A stretch of DNA of 64,000 nucleotides, taken from the NCBI GenBank assembly GCA_964641965.1, contig CAZXLD010000022.1, forward strand, positions 1 through 64,000, given 5' to 3'. Below, piece by piece: positions 1-9,334 of this stretch (positions are counted from its first letter, which is position 1; each line of letters starts with the position of its first letter). The stretch is from JAJDFU01 sp964641965. Its GTDB lineage: Bacteria > Bacteroidota > Bacteroidia > Chitinophagales > Saprospiraceae. The translations under genes were made by a program, and so were the position numbers. The notes below the pieces were generated by a model that saw only the letters and a program-made list of their open reading frames with translations, was not told the origin of the DNA and ran no database searches.

Positions 1-3000
1 ACTATAACCATCGATGAATAAGACTGGGTTAAGGAAACCGTCTGCCAGGAATCATTTACATTGGTTATCCATCCATGTTCAAAGGCTTTCGTCACAGCAC
101 ATCCAATGTCATCGATGGCCAGGTCACAGTTGTTATCCACGCCATCGCAAACCTCAGGTGCAGTTGGATTAATGGCTCCATTGGTATCATCGCAATCCTG
201 GTTGTTGCTAACATAACCTGAGGGCTGGCTACAGGCCAGGCTAGGATTGGAAGCATCTCCAAAGCCATCGCCGTCATCATCCAGATACCAGGTTTGATTG
301 GCGTCGTTGACCGTGACGGTTTGTTGTGCAGTACAACCGCTATTGTCTGTAATGATAACCGTATAGTCACCCGAATTCAAGCCGGTAAGGCTTGCACTGG
401 TTGAAGAAAAGCCATTGGGTCCAGCCCAGATAAAGGTGTACGGCGCTTGCCCACCTGCAGGACTTGCAGATGCTATTCCATCAGCAGCACCTCCACAACT
501 CACATCCTGCGCAGCAGCGTTGGCTACTACTTGTGTTGGCTCTGTGATGGTAACCTGATCGTTAAGGGAGCAACCGTTCAGGTCGACTACTGTCAATAGG
601 TAGGTACCTGCTTCCAGGCCGCTCAGGTTTGTTGCTGTTGAGGAGAAGCCATTGGGACCAGTCCAGCTGTAGCCATATGGGGCAGTGCCTCCCGTGACAT
701 TGGAAGTGATGCTCCCATCAGCAGCCCCAAAACAACTTATGTCTCTACTTGCCAAATTGGGAAGAAGCGTACTTGGCTCGGAAATCGTGACCGACTTTTG
801 GGCATTATTCCCACTGCCATCTGATACGGTTACGGTATAGGTGCCGGCGCTTAAACCTGTTAGGTTAGCGGTAGTAGCTCCATTGTCCCAAGAGAAAGTA
901 TAGTTTCCATCACCTCCTGAAACGGAGGTTGAAGCGGAACCATCGTTACCACCTGGACAAGAAACCGGCGTTCCTGTAACTGTTACTTCTAGTGCAGGTA
1001 AAACAGCTGTAAACATGACCATATCCATGGCCGACGGAAGGTCAATATTTTGATGGTCACTCGTTACCAGATGCGCCATCAGGGTATGACTACCAGGACC
1101 TACATCCGGAATGGTGTATGAAGTGCCTGGGTTGTGAACTGTGATATGGGGCAAATCATCAATCATTAAATGTAAATGGTCGACACTTCCTCCGAGAAGG
1201 TTACCAGAGATTTGGAATTCAACCGTCAATGGACCCGCAGGAACCGTACTGCCGGAAGTTGGTGATGTAATCACTACAGTAGGCGGATCAGCGAGGACTT
1301 CAAAAGAAGATGTAACCTCGGGAGCTGCTTCATATTCTGTGTTTCCCGCTTGAGTATATTTTAGTGTAACTGTTCCAGGTGATCCGTCCAGAGAAATGGT
1401 ATTCCCATCTAGCGTTGCCGGACCGGAAACCCGCTCAATGGTTACGGGAAGCCCTGAACTAGCCGTTGGATTCACCTGGAAATCCGGGCTATTGATAAAT
1501 TGATCTGGGATTGAGTTGTAGTTAATGGTCTGAGCTGTTTTTGGAGCTACAGCCGTAAACATGACCATATCCATGGCCGTAGGTACCCCCACATGTTCGT
1601 GATTACTCAATACCAAATGACCCATTACCTGGTGGGAGCCAGGCGCAACATTTTCAAAGGTGTAAGAAGTTGTACCCAGGTCAAATATCATAACGGGTGG
1701 AAGCCCGTCAAATTCCAGATGTAGGTGGTCTACCTGGGCATCCGTTATATTTCCGCTGATCTGATAGCTTATGGTAATTGACCCAGCTGTAAGGGTTTCC
1801 CCTTGAGTTGGTGAGGTAATGACAAGTGTTGGTGGATTGTCTTTTACCTCGAAGGTAACCACCACTTCTGGAGCTGGATCATAAGTGGCATCTCCGGCTT
1901 GGTTGTACCGCAAGGAGACTGTCCCGGTCGTTCCATCCAAGGTTACTGTCCCATTGTCATAGGTAGCGGGTCCAGAGATTTGGACATCTACGGGTAGGCC
2001 AGAGGTTGCGGTTGGGCTTATGGAAAAAGCCGGGCTGTTGGTGAATTTAGTGCCAATTTCATTATAGACAATGTATTGGCTTTGCAATGCAGGTTCTTCC
2101 ACCGTAAAAGTGATCTCCATTTTACCCTCTGGATTATCGATTGGGATGTGATCATCCGTAACCAATTCGGCAATTAAGGTATGCTGACCAGGCAGAAGGC
2201 TATTGAATGTGAAAGAACCGGTTAGCTCGTGAATGGTGTTGTGTGGAGGTTCATCCAGCGTAAGGTGTAGGTGATCCACGTGGCCATTGACCAGATCTCC
2301 GGAAAGTTCATACAATACGGTCAAGGAGCCAGCGGGTACAGTACCTCCATCAGTCGGATAAGTGATATTGACAGTTGGTGGATCTGCATACACCTCAAAA
2401 TTGTCGAACACATCCGGAGCAGGTGCATAATTATCATTACCAGCTTGGCTATACCGCAAGAATACTTTACCAGTTTCCCCAGTTAAGGTTATGGTGTTTC
2501 CAGATGCTGTTGCGGGCCCATCCAATACCTCAACTGCAACCGGTAGACCAGAACTCGCTGTAGGCGTAACCTGAAACGACGGACTAGTAATGAATTTAGA
2601 ACCTACGGTAAGAAAGTTGATGAACTGAGCTTCCTTAGGATCCTCATATGGGGATAGGTAGGCACCCGGAATTACATCGCTGGGGTAAGTAAAACTCTCC
2701 GAAGGCTTTCGCCAAGCAACTTCCAGGTTATCTCCACCGCCTTGTTCTTTCATCAAGGCTTCGATATAGTATTTGGTATTGGCCTGAAGCGTAATTGGAT
2801 CGGATTGCTGGCTTGCGTATTTATCCCAATCCTCTGAAGGAGTCCAACCTGGAACGTTGGCTATACGGTACTTATTGGCTGGATCTTCATCGGTGCTAAT
2901 CCAAAGCTCTCCGTTATCATCCGAGGCTAGCCAAAATGTATATTCGCCTGTTTCTGGTGGGCAAATAAACCCTCTTATTCGAGCACCATAGTCATTCCAC

Positions 3001-5414
3001 CTATTTACTGGTATTTGAAATTTATCCAGAACTTCTGAAGAACTGGGTTCCTGATCAAGGGGGATTTGAGTAACACTGGTACCAGAAACACCCCTCCAGT
3101 AATCAGCGGAAATACTTCCGGTAGCTCCACAAGGCTGAGGCCCTCCCTGCAACACCTGGAAGGATTGAAAAGCAGGTTGTGCGGGAGCGTAGGTAGCGTC
3201 CCCCGTTTGGGTGGCCACTACTGAAATGGTTCCCGGTACGCCTAATAAGGTTATGGTGTTTCCATCTATAGTAGCTGGGCCGGAAGAAACATAATAGGTA
3301 AGGGGGAGGCCGGATGAGGAACTTCCACTTACGGTTACTGTGCTTGTTCCCACGTTTTGGTCCGTAATTGGATCAAAAGTAATGGTCTGGTTTTGGCCGG
3401 GGCAATCGGGGTAGATAAACTTGGTGACGGAAGAAGAAAGACCCTCCGGATCGGTTACAGTAAGTGTGATCCCATACCAATAATAGGCATCACCCCCACA
3501 TTCAACCGGTGTGATTTCCACCTGGGTGACCGGGTTATTATCCGGCGCTTCCGGGTGATTGTGGTCATTGTGGTAGAGTGCCACCTGCCAACTAAAAGAC
3601 AACGCGTTCAAGGGAGACTGGGCGTCTACAACCACAGCAGAGAGGTCTAGTGTCGTATTCTGATCATGGACGAAAGTGGTGATCTCATCCAGGCTGGTAG
3701 ACAGGATCTCTGGCGAGGTATTGTTTAAGGAGATCAATACATTGGCGGTGCTGGTAAGACCTCCGGCATCTGTTACGGTCAATTCCACATTGAAGGAGTT
3801 GCCGTTGGCTACATCGAATGTATGTTGTGGGTTGGCTGCTGAACTGGTTGTGCCATCTTTAAAGTCCCAGAGGTAGGTCAGGTTGAAGTTTTCCGGGTCA
3901 TAGGACTGATCACCTGCAAATTGTACGGTAAGAGGACTAAAGCCTTCCGTTTTATCCGCAGTGGCCACAGCTACTGGAAATTGATTGCTCAATCCATTGT
4001 GGGTAACTTTTCTAATCCGGTTGGGATAATCCACGTAGTACAATCCTCCTTCTGTAGGATGTGAGTCGAGGAAAACAACCGGACCCGTGTTGGAAATAAA
4101 TTCACGGATTTCAACAGGGTTATAATTTTCATCGAAAACGAAATTCATGATCCACTTCCTACCGTAGTCGGCATGGAAATAGGTATTTCGGTAAGGCTCT
4201 GGAAAATCAGTACCCGTATACCAGAATCCGCCGGTAGAGGCATTTCCTCTGAAATTTGGTCCATTGGTAAATTCACTTCCTACTTGCTGCACCTGTCCGT
4301 TTACCAGTACTTGAGCAGTACCATTTCTCCAATCGATCTTAGGCCGCTCATGATCCGCCGCAGAAAGGGGAAAGATGTCGTAATCGCTTCTTGTCGCGAA
4401 CCCTTCAAAATTAGGCCATCCAAAGTTCTGACCTGGTTCGGTTATAAAAGACATTTCTTCCTTTCGGTTCCAACCCACGTCTCCAAAAATGAAATCTCCA
4501 GGATCTCCAACCGCGGGGTCGGTGCCGCCAGAACCGGGAATAAGGCAGAAGCGGTATGGATTGCGCAACCCCAAACTCCAGGTACGAGAAGCAGAGGAAC
4601 GGGGATTGGCGGGATCGTAAAAGGGGTTGGAAGGGTAACCATCTCCATTCTCTGGATTGATCCGGAGCATTTTACCATTGTGCGAAAACAATTTTTGGCA
4701 GCGAAAAGCGCCGATATTTTCCTCCGGTGTAATAATTCCGTCGGCAAGCGCTTGCTCCCAATACGTTTCAGAAGCCGAGCCTTCATCGGTGGAGGAATAA
4801 CTGGCTCCATCCCCCATGGCAACCATCAAACTGCCATCCGTTCCAAAAACGATATGACCTACTCCATGCGACTGGTGCAATATGGGCAGGCCTGTAGATG
4901 GGCTTTCCCCCAGTAATATAGTACGTGAGTTATAGTCCACTTGGCTGTAACCGGAGGCAGCCGTCAATTCGTAGCGGGTAACCCGGCCAATGGTGGCTTG
5001 GAAATACTCATCTGTATCGGGATTGTATTCGGGTGTGCCAAATTTCATCAAATGATGACGATCCACTACATAGAGCAGGTAGATGTAGGGCTTGTTCGGG
5101 AAGTCTGGGTCAAGGGCTACGCCTAACAAACCGAAGTCACGCCAGCCTCCCACTTCCTCACTAATATCGAGTACGGGTTGGGCAGCTTTTATCCCGTTTT
5201 CGATAAGCCAAACCTCTCCGGCTTTGCCCCAGGCAAACATTCGGCCATTGTTATCCCAGGTGAAGCCGACAACCTGACTGAGATTATTAACATAGACTTC
5301 ATCTATAAAGCCGGCCGGCTGACTGAGAATAGAATTGGAAAAAAAAGAGCTAAACGATAGGCAAATCACTAAGGAAAGCCATCTAGGGAATTGGGTGTTT
5401 AGAAGTGCATGCAT
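1..5414 (-). CDS. Secreted multidomain PQQ-type sugar dehydrogenase exoprotein (3' end outside window)
   Basis: The frame is open from an ATG at 5414 to the window edge, so about 1,804 residues are visible and the C-terminus is missing. A hydrophobic signal peptide spans roughly residues 10-33. Residues ~35-470 read as a glucose/sorbosone dehydrogenase-type six-blade propeller (LGVALDPDFP, GDVGWNRKEE, a final YYVDYPNRIRKV strand). A PKD domain follows (~475-560, YLWDFKDGT), then a PA14-like domain (~760-920, FWLASDDNGELWIS). After that, GLPV...GPAT modules alternate with a module containing VDHLHL. Three SprB-type repeats (~1475-1700) and a MopE/thrombospondin-like acidic stretch (DDDGDGFGD, then CDGVDNNCD) complete the visible part. 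A T9SS sorting domain is expected beyond the edge. Probable role: cell-surface or secreted carbohydrate oxidation or binding; the substrate is unknown. Confidence 0.88.
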   Translation of the reverse strand, partial: MHALLNTQFPRWLSLVICLSFSSFFSNSILSQPAGFIDEVYVNNLSQVVGFTWDNNGRMFAWGKAGEVWLIENGIKAAQPVLDISEEVGGWRDFGLLGVALDPDFPNKPYIYLLYVVDRHHLMKFGTPEYNPDTDEYFQATIGRVTRYELTAASGYSQVDYNSRTILLGESPSTGLPILHQSHGVGHIVFGTDGSLMVAMGDGASYSSTDEGSASETYWEQALADGIITPEENIGAFRCQKLFSHNGKMLRINPENGDGYPSNPFYDPANPRSSASRTWSLGLRNPYRFCLIPGSGGTDPAVGDPGDFIFGDVGWNRKEEMSFITEPGQNFGWPNFEGFATRSDYDIFPLSAADHERPKIDWRNGTAQVLVNGQVQQVGSEFTNGPNFRGNASTGGFWYTGTDFPEPYRNTYFHADYGRKWIMNFVFDENYNPVEIREFISNTGPVVFLDSHPTEGGLYYVDYPNRIRKVTHNGLSNQFPVAVATADKTEGFSPLTVQFAGDQSYDPENFNLTYLWDFKDGTTSSAANPQHTFDVANGNSFNVELTVTDAGGLTSTANVLISLNNTSPEILSTSLDEITTFVHDQNTTLDLSAVVVDAQSPLNALSFSWQVALYHNDHNHPEAPDNNPVTQVEITPVECGGDAYYWYGITLTVTDPEGLSSSVTKFIYPDCPGQNQTITFDPITDQNVGTSTVTVSGSSSSGLPLTYYVSSGPATIDGNTITLLGVPGTISVVATQTGDATYAPAQPAFQSFQVLQGGPQPCGATGSISADYWRGVSGTSVTQIPLDQEPSSSEVLDKFQIPVNRWNDYGARIRGFICPPETGEYTFWLASDDNGELWISTDEDPANKYRIANVPGWTPSEDWDKYASQQSDPITLQANTKYYIEALMKEQGGGDNLEVAWRKPSESFTYPSDVIPGAYLSPYEDPKEAQFINFLTVGSKFITSPSFQVTPTASSGLPVAVEVLDGPATASGNTITLTGETGKVFLRYSQAGNDNYAPAPDVFDNFEVYADPPTVNITYPTDGGTVPAGSLTVLYELSGDLVNGHVDHLHLTLDEPPHNTIHELTGSFTFNSLLPGQHTLIAELVTDDHIPIDNPEGKMEITFTVEEPALQSQYIVYNEIGTKFTNSPAFSISPTATSGLPVDVQISGPATYDNGTVTLDGTTGTVSLRYNQAGDATYDPAPEVVVTFEVKDNPPTLVITSPTQGETLTAGSITISYQISGNITDAQVDHLHLEFDGLPPVMIFDLGTTSYTFENVAPGSHQVMGHLVLSNHEHVGVPTAMDMVMFTAVAPKTAQTINYNSIPDQFINSPDFQVNPTASSGLPVTIERVSGPATLDGNTISLDGSPGTVTLKYTQAGNTEYEAAPEVTSSFEVLADPPTVVITSPTSGSTVPAGPLTVEFQISGNLLGGSVDHLHLMIDDLPHITVHNPGTSYTIPDVGPGSHTLMAHLVTSDHQNIDLPSAMDMVMFTAVLPALEVTVTGTPVSCPGGNDGSASTSVSGGDGNYTFSWDNGATTANLTGLSAGTYTVTVSDGSGNNAQKSVTISEPSTLLPNLASRDISCFGAADGSITSNVTGGTAPYGYSWTGPNGFSSTATNLSGLEAGTYLLTVVDLNGCSLNDQVTITEPTQVVANAAAQDVSCGGAADGIASASPAGGQAPYTFIWAGPNGFSSTSASLTGLNSGDYTVIITDNSGCTAQQTVTVNDANQTWYLDDDGDGFGDASNPSLACSQPSGYVSNNQDCDDTNGAINPTAPEVCDGVDNNCDLAIDDIGCAVTKAFEHGWITNVNDSWQTVSLTQSYSSMVI
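1005..2640 (-). repeat. Tandem two-module protein repeat inside the exoprotein gene
   Basis: Within the exoprotein frame two modules alternate three times. One carries SGLPV...GPAT...GNTITL and ends in a QAGN.YEAAPE-like strand. The other starts with PPTV.IT.PT.G and contains VDHLHL, an acidic-proline turn and HTL.A.LV..DH. The DNA copies have diverged, so this is a domain-level repeat rather than a recent duplication. A further copy of the first module lies upstream at about 3380-3160. Confidence 0.75.
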
Positions 5415-5424
5415 GCCAGGAAAA

Positions 5425-5456
5425 GAAATTTATTGTTTGTAAATAGTTGGAATAAA
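5425..5456 (-). promoter_or_regulatory. Putative Bacteroidota-type promoter of the exoprotein gene
   Basis: On the minus strand a TTTA box (5456-5453), a 20-nt spacer and TAAATTTC (5432-5425) resemble the TTTG / TAnnTTTG consensus. The implied start of transcription is only a few bases before the ATG at 5414. Confidence 0.4.
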
Positions 5457-5810
5457 GAGTAGCCTTAGAACTCATACAGAATTCTATGGTCAGCTGATTC
5501 GAACATTTATAGGAGGGAATAGCTTAAAATTCCGAAAAAGATGGAATTTTACATAAAAAAAGATCGGTTTCGTGAACAATTTAAAAAAGAGGATGATAAA
5601 AGTCACTCTATTGAATCAAAAAAAGTGAGTGTGGGAATTTAGGGATTACCTAAGCCAAGTGGGGATGCGTTCCAAATCTTTGAAAAGTAATAGTCGCTGT
5701 TTGCGACTCTTAAAATAAATAATAGACGCCGCCTTATTCAGTAAATGAAATACTTCAATCCTACCGCGAAAAAATTTGGCAGTATTGACCGTGTTTATTT
5801 TTTGAAAAGA
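5457..5810. other. AT-rich intergenic region without a recognisable gene
   Basis: The gap between the exoprotein start and the msrA terminator has no credible reading frame or RNA gene. Apart from a weak inverted repeat (CACTC...GAGTG around 5600-5626) I see nothing in it. Confidence 0.6.
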
Positions 5811-5850
5811 AAAAAAGAGGCCTTCGGATACGGACCGAGACCTCTTTTTT
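5811..5850 (-). terminator. msrA: Intrinsic terminator after msrA
   Basis: Arms AAAAAAGAGG and CCTCTTTTTT flank an inner TCGG...CCGA stem, 20 bp past the msrA stop. It gives a T-run on the minus strand but is symmetrical enough to work both ways. Confidence 0.8.
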
Positions 5851-5870
5851 GGGGATTATGAAGGATTTAC

Positions 5871-6455
5871 TTACGCTGACTTTAATCGATGGGCAAACTT
5901 TTTGCGAAACTTGCTCACCTTCGGCGTGATCACAAACGAACAGTAAGGATTCCTGTTGCCTACATTGCTGTAGTAGTTATCATGATAAGCTTCCGCCGGA
6001 TAAAAGGATTCAAAAGGGACAATCTCTGTAACAATTGGATCCTCCCATACCTTGGGTGCATAGTCTGCCTTTACCTGCTCTGCGATCTGTTTTTGTGCAT
6101 CTGATCTATAGAAAATGATCGAACGATATTGCGGACCAACATCATTCCCTTGCCGATTCGGAGTCGTTGGATTGTGGGTGGTAAAGAAAATCTCCAGAAT
6201 TTCGTTCAAAGGAATAATTGACGGGTCGAAGACTACATTGACCACCTCTGCATGACGGGTGGTACCCGAACATACGGTTTTGTAGTCTGCAGTTTCCTCT
6301 GTGTCCCCGGAATACCCGCTTTGAACTTGCTCAACCCCTTCTACCAGTTGGAAAATAGCCTCCACACACCAAAAACAACCCCCACCAAGCGTGATAGTTT
6401 CCAAGTTGGTTTTTTGAGATGCATTATCGATAGTACTAGGATTGTGGTTTTCCAT
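5871..6455 (-). CDS. msrA: Peptide-methionine (S)-S-oxide reductase MsrA
   Basis: This 194-residue protein reduces methionine-S-sulfoxide in proteins and free methionine, as part of cytoplasmic oxidative-damage repair. The family signature GGCFWC puts the catalytic cysteine at residue 27. The conserved QVQSGYSGD-type strand, a CSGTTRHAEVV segment and the FYPAEAYHDNYY region follow. A cysteine in the NPYCSF segment near the C-terminus is a plausible resolving residue. Length is typical for a stand-alone MsrA, with no MsrB fusion. It lies 172 bp downstream of mqnA on the same strand and has its own terminator, so it may be read as the last gene of the menaquinone cluster or independently. Confidence 0.96.
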   Translation of the reverse strand: MENHNPSTIDNASQKTNLETITLGGGCFWCVEAIFQLVEGVEQVQSGYSGDTEETADYKTVCSGTTRHAEVVNVVFDPSIIPLNEILEIFFTTHNPTTPNRQGNDVGPQYRSIIFYRSDAQKQIAEQVKADYAPKVWEDPIVTEIVPFESFYPAEAYHDNYYSNVGNRNPYCSFVITPKVSKFRKKFAHRLKSA

Positions 6456-6627
6456 GATTTAAAATCGTTTTGATACTTTGAGAACACTTGGTGTATGCTA
6501 GAGTTGGGAGGAATGAACGCTTTATAGTTTTGATAAGAAAAGGAAAATTTGAAACGTAAAATCAAAAAGTAGGAAGGTAAAGGTAAAGGCATGGAATATG
6601 CTTCCGCCCTAGCATTCATTATTTTTT

Positions 6628-7398
6628 TCAAGAAGGAATCTGGCTTTGCGTTGGTGCAAGAGTTTCTAAGAACCGCTTAAGCGCCAACCGCTTAGAGGAG
6701 TCTAGTTGGTACTGGATGTAATGAGTCAGGTATTTTTTAAGGTCAAAATGATTGGTGGGTTGTGGGAGAATATAGACCAACTGGGGTATGTCCTCTATTC
6801 CATTTCGCAACGCAGCATTAAAAGCAGCTTCAAACGCTGGGTCCAAGGTCTTGGTAGCCACCCATGCGGCAAATACAAATGGCAATCCAGTGTGCCTATG
6901 CCAATGTTCGCCCAAATCGTACTGGAAGGTATGGCGATTTTCCAGGTCAATGCAGCGGTCGCCAATAACCAATGCGCCCGTATTACCGCCAATCCGGGAT
7001 TCAAACCCCGATTTGGCATCGATTAGCGCAGGATTCAACCCCCAGTGCTCTCGGAGCAACAACTTCAGTAATTGAACAGAGGTGCGAGACTGATAGTCCA
7101 AGTAAATGGAATCCAGTTCCTGTATAGATTTGTCTGCGTAGACGCAAACGGTCTGTACGGGACCATGGCAGCCAATGCAATAATCTGACACCAATTGGTA
7201 TTGCTTGAGTTTCGGGAGTACCGCTACCGGGACCAATCCCAGATGTGCCTCTCCTTGCAGCAGCTTATCTGCGCAAACCGAGGGAATGTCCAGCTGCAAC
7301 TGAATCTGATCTGCAATAGGACTTTTAAACAAGCCGTACAAAAATGGCTTCGTATTCAAATAACTAACTGCAGTAACCTTGATTTTCCCGTTTTGCAT
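6628..7398 (-). CDS. mqnA: Chorismate dehydratase MqnA (futalosine pathway)
   Basis: MqnA converts chorismate to 3-[(1-carboxyvinyl)oxy]benzoate, the first committed step of menaquinone synthesis by the futalosine route. The 256-residue protein starts with the typical AVSYLNTKPFLYGL segment. It has the periplasmic-binding-protein-like fold signatures of the family, including GLVPVAVLPKL, a YLDYQSRTSVQLL segment and GALVIGDRCIDL. The ATG shares one base with the stop of the upstream histidine phosphatase (TAATG), so translation is probably coupled. With mqnE two genes upstream, it shows that this organism uses the futalosine pathway rather than the classical men pathway. Confidence 0.95.
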   Translation of the reverse strand: MQNGKIKVTAVSYLNTKPFLYGLFKSPIADQIQLQLDIPSVCADKLLQGEAHLGLVPVAVLPKLKQYQLVSDYCIGCHGPVQTVCVYADKSIQELDSIYLDYQSRTSVQLLKLLLREHWGLNPALIDAKSGFESRIGGNTGALVIGDRCIDLENRHTFQYDLGEHWHRHTGLPFVFAAWVATKTLDPAFEAAFNAALRNGIEDIPQLVYILPQPTNHFDLKKYLTHYIQYQLDSSKRLALKRFLETLAPTQSQIPS

Positions 7399-8027
7399 TA
7401 TTGTACTTTCGGTTCAAGCTCGGCGAGGTGCTTCAGGTCATTTTCCAGATGAAAATGATAACGTTCCGTATCCCATTCCGCCAAGTATAAACCGGTGTTG
7501 GCATGCCGGAATTTACCCATGTCCTTAAGTTCCAGTTCCTGCATAAGGCAAACCAAACCGCGCATCGCGCGTCCGTGGGAACAAATCAATACAATCGATT
7601 CCGCTCTTCGTTCCAGAAATACCAAAAAGCGCAGCAAGCGTTCTCGAAGTTCCCAGGCACTTTCCCCCTCAGTGATCCGGGCATGGTAATTTCCCTGATC
7701 CCAGGCTCCGATTACCGCTTGCCATTCTTCATGCATGTCAGGCGAAGCCGATTTGCCTTCATGGATTCCCCAGTCCATCTCATTTATTTCTCCAAATTGT
7801 TCCCAAGGTAGTCCATCGTTCAAAAAAGGCTCCACGGTTTGATGAGTACGCTTTAATCGAGAAGTCAGCACCGTTTCAAACTCTAGATGGCGGTAATTCT
7901 CGTAAAAAGCTTTGGCCTGTTGGCGACCGGTCGAATTCAAGTCCGAATCGATACCACCCCCCTGCACTATACCTTTCAGGTTATAGTCTGTCTGACCATG
8001 TCGGATCAGGTAAATTGTTTTCTTCAT
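7398..8027 (-). CDS. Histidine phosphatase family protein in the menaquinone cluster
   Basis: This 209-residue branch-1 histidine phosphatase (phosphoglycerate mutase-like) has the phosphohistidine motif LIRHGQT near residues 7-13 and the second catalytic histidine in CSHGRAMRGL near residue 150. The DxxR-type segment TSRLKRTHQT is also present. Family members dephosphorylate small metabolites, sugar phosphates or nucleotides; the substrate cannot be read from sequence. Its ATG overlaps the mqnE stop by four bases (ATGA), and its stop overlaps the mqnA start by one base. It is therefore locked between two futalosine-pathway genes, which suggests a role linked to that pathway or its by-products. 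This link is inferred from context only. Confidence 0.9.
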   Translation of the reverse strand: MKKTIYLIRHGQTDYNLKGIVQGGGIDSDLNSTGRQQAKAFYENYRHLEFETVLTSRLKRTHQTVEPFLNDGLPWEQFGEINEMDWGIHEGKSASPDMHEEWQAVIGAWDQGNYHARITEGESAWELRERLLRFLVFLERRAESIVLICSHGRAMRGLVCLMQELELKDMGKFRHANTGLYLAEWDTERYHFHLENDLKHLAELEPKVQ

Positions 8028-9253
8028 GAATGGGTAGATTGTACAACGGGAAGATCCAGATAACCTTTAAATCCTTTATCCTCTTCGAATTCAACATTTG
8101 AATAGTCTTGAACCACACCGTACAGGGTGTCTCGCTCAATTGGCTGACGGCCCACCAATCGAATAAGCTGAACCAGATCCCGGGTACTCAACGACGGGTT
8201 TTGCTCCTCAGAGCCTGCCATAGAGTAAATTTTTGTCGTATCGTCGATCGTACCATCCATATCATCTACGCCGAAAGCCAGGGAAAGCTGGGCTGTGGTT
8301 CGACCGATCATAGGCCAATAGGCTTTAATATGATCGAAATTATCCAGATAAATACGACTAATGGCGTAGTTGCGCAGATCTTCAATGGTACTGACCTCCG
8401 GCAAGTGAGATAGCTCGTTATCTTGATTGCGGAATTTAAGCGGTATGAAGGTTTGAAATCCACCTGTTTTATCTTGTAATTGCCGAAGCTTTTCAAGATG
8501 GTCAACGCGATGGGTGTATTCCTCAATGTGGCCATATAGCATAGTGGCATTGGACCGACCGCCCAATTCGTGCCAGATTTCGTGTATCCGAAGCCATTGT
8601 GCTCCTGTGCACTTCCCTCCGGCAATCTGGTCCCGAATCTCCGGATGGAAGATTTCCGCTCCCCCTCCCGGCATGCTATCCAAGCCGGCCGCCTTCATTC
8701 GTGCCATCCCTTCTTCATAGGATATTTTCTCCTTCTTGAATATATAGTGATACTCCACCGGAGTTAGGGCTTTGATATGCAAATCGGGCCGGTGGGCCTT
8801 AATTTGCTTGAACAGTTCTTCGTAGAAGGGAACGTCATATTGTGGAAGAACACCACCCACAATATGCACTTCAGTAACCGGCTCGTCGTCATATTTTTTG
8901 ACGATATCCAGGATCTCGTCCAGGCTATACTCCCAGCCCTCTTCCCGCTTCTTGATTAAGCGGCTGTAGGAACAAAAGCTACAGGTATACAGACAAACGT
9001 TGGTAGGTTCAATGTGAAAATTCCGGTTGAAATAGGTTGCATCACCGTGTTTGTACTCCCGAATAAAATTGGCTAATGCTCCAAGGTAGCTTAGCGCAGC
9101 ATGTTCGTAGAGATAGAGCCCTTCCGATTCGGTAATACGTTCTCGGGCTCTAACTTTCTGCCCAATGGCTCGAAGCTCCTGCGATAGATTGGGGTTGTTA
9201 AGTAAGGTCTCCAGTTGGTTACCGCTTTGCATAAAGTTGAATTGTAATTCCAT
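8024..9253 (-). CDS. mqnE: Aminofutalosine synthase MqnE (radical SAM)
   Basis: MqnE is a radical SAM enzyme that joins the MqnA product to S-adenosylmethionine, giving aminofutalosine. The [4Fe-4S]-binding CxxxCxxC is seen as CLYTCSFC near residues 85-92. The segments DSMPGGGAEIF and RSNATMLYGHIE distinguish MqnE from its paralogue MqnC. The length of 409 residues fits the family. I chose the ATG at 9253; an in-frame ATG at 9265 would add four residues. The stop overlaps the histidine phosphatase start (ATGA), making an mqnE-phosphatase-mqnA unit. MqnB/MTAN, MqnC and MqnD are not in this window. Confidence 0.94.
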   Translation of the reverse strand: MELQFNFMQSGNQLETLLNNPNLSQELRAIGQKVRARERITESEGLYLYEHAALSYLGALANFIREYKHGDATYFNRNFHIEPTNVCLYTCSFCSYSRLIKKREEGWEYSLDEILDIVKKYDDEPVTEVHIVGGVLPQYDVPFYEELFKQIKAHRPDLHIKALTPVEYHYIFKKEKISYEEGMARMKAAGLDSMPGGGAEIFHPEIRDQIAGGKCTGAQWLRIHEIWHELGGRSNATMLYGHIEEYTHRVDHLEKLRQLQDKTGGFQTFIPLKFRNQDNELSHLPEVSTIEDLRNYAISRIYLDNFDHIKAYWPMIGRTTAQLSLAFGVDDMDGTIDDTTKIYSMAGSEEQNPSLSTRDLVQLIRLVGRQPIERDTLYGVVQDYSNVEFEEDKGFKGYLDLPVVQSTHS

Positions 9254-9334
9254 GGCAAGGTACAAGTTGCAGCTCGTTCCACAAGCCCTTTGGTCTTTCA
9301 GTTTTTTTTGAAAGTTTCTATTAGTAAGAATGTC

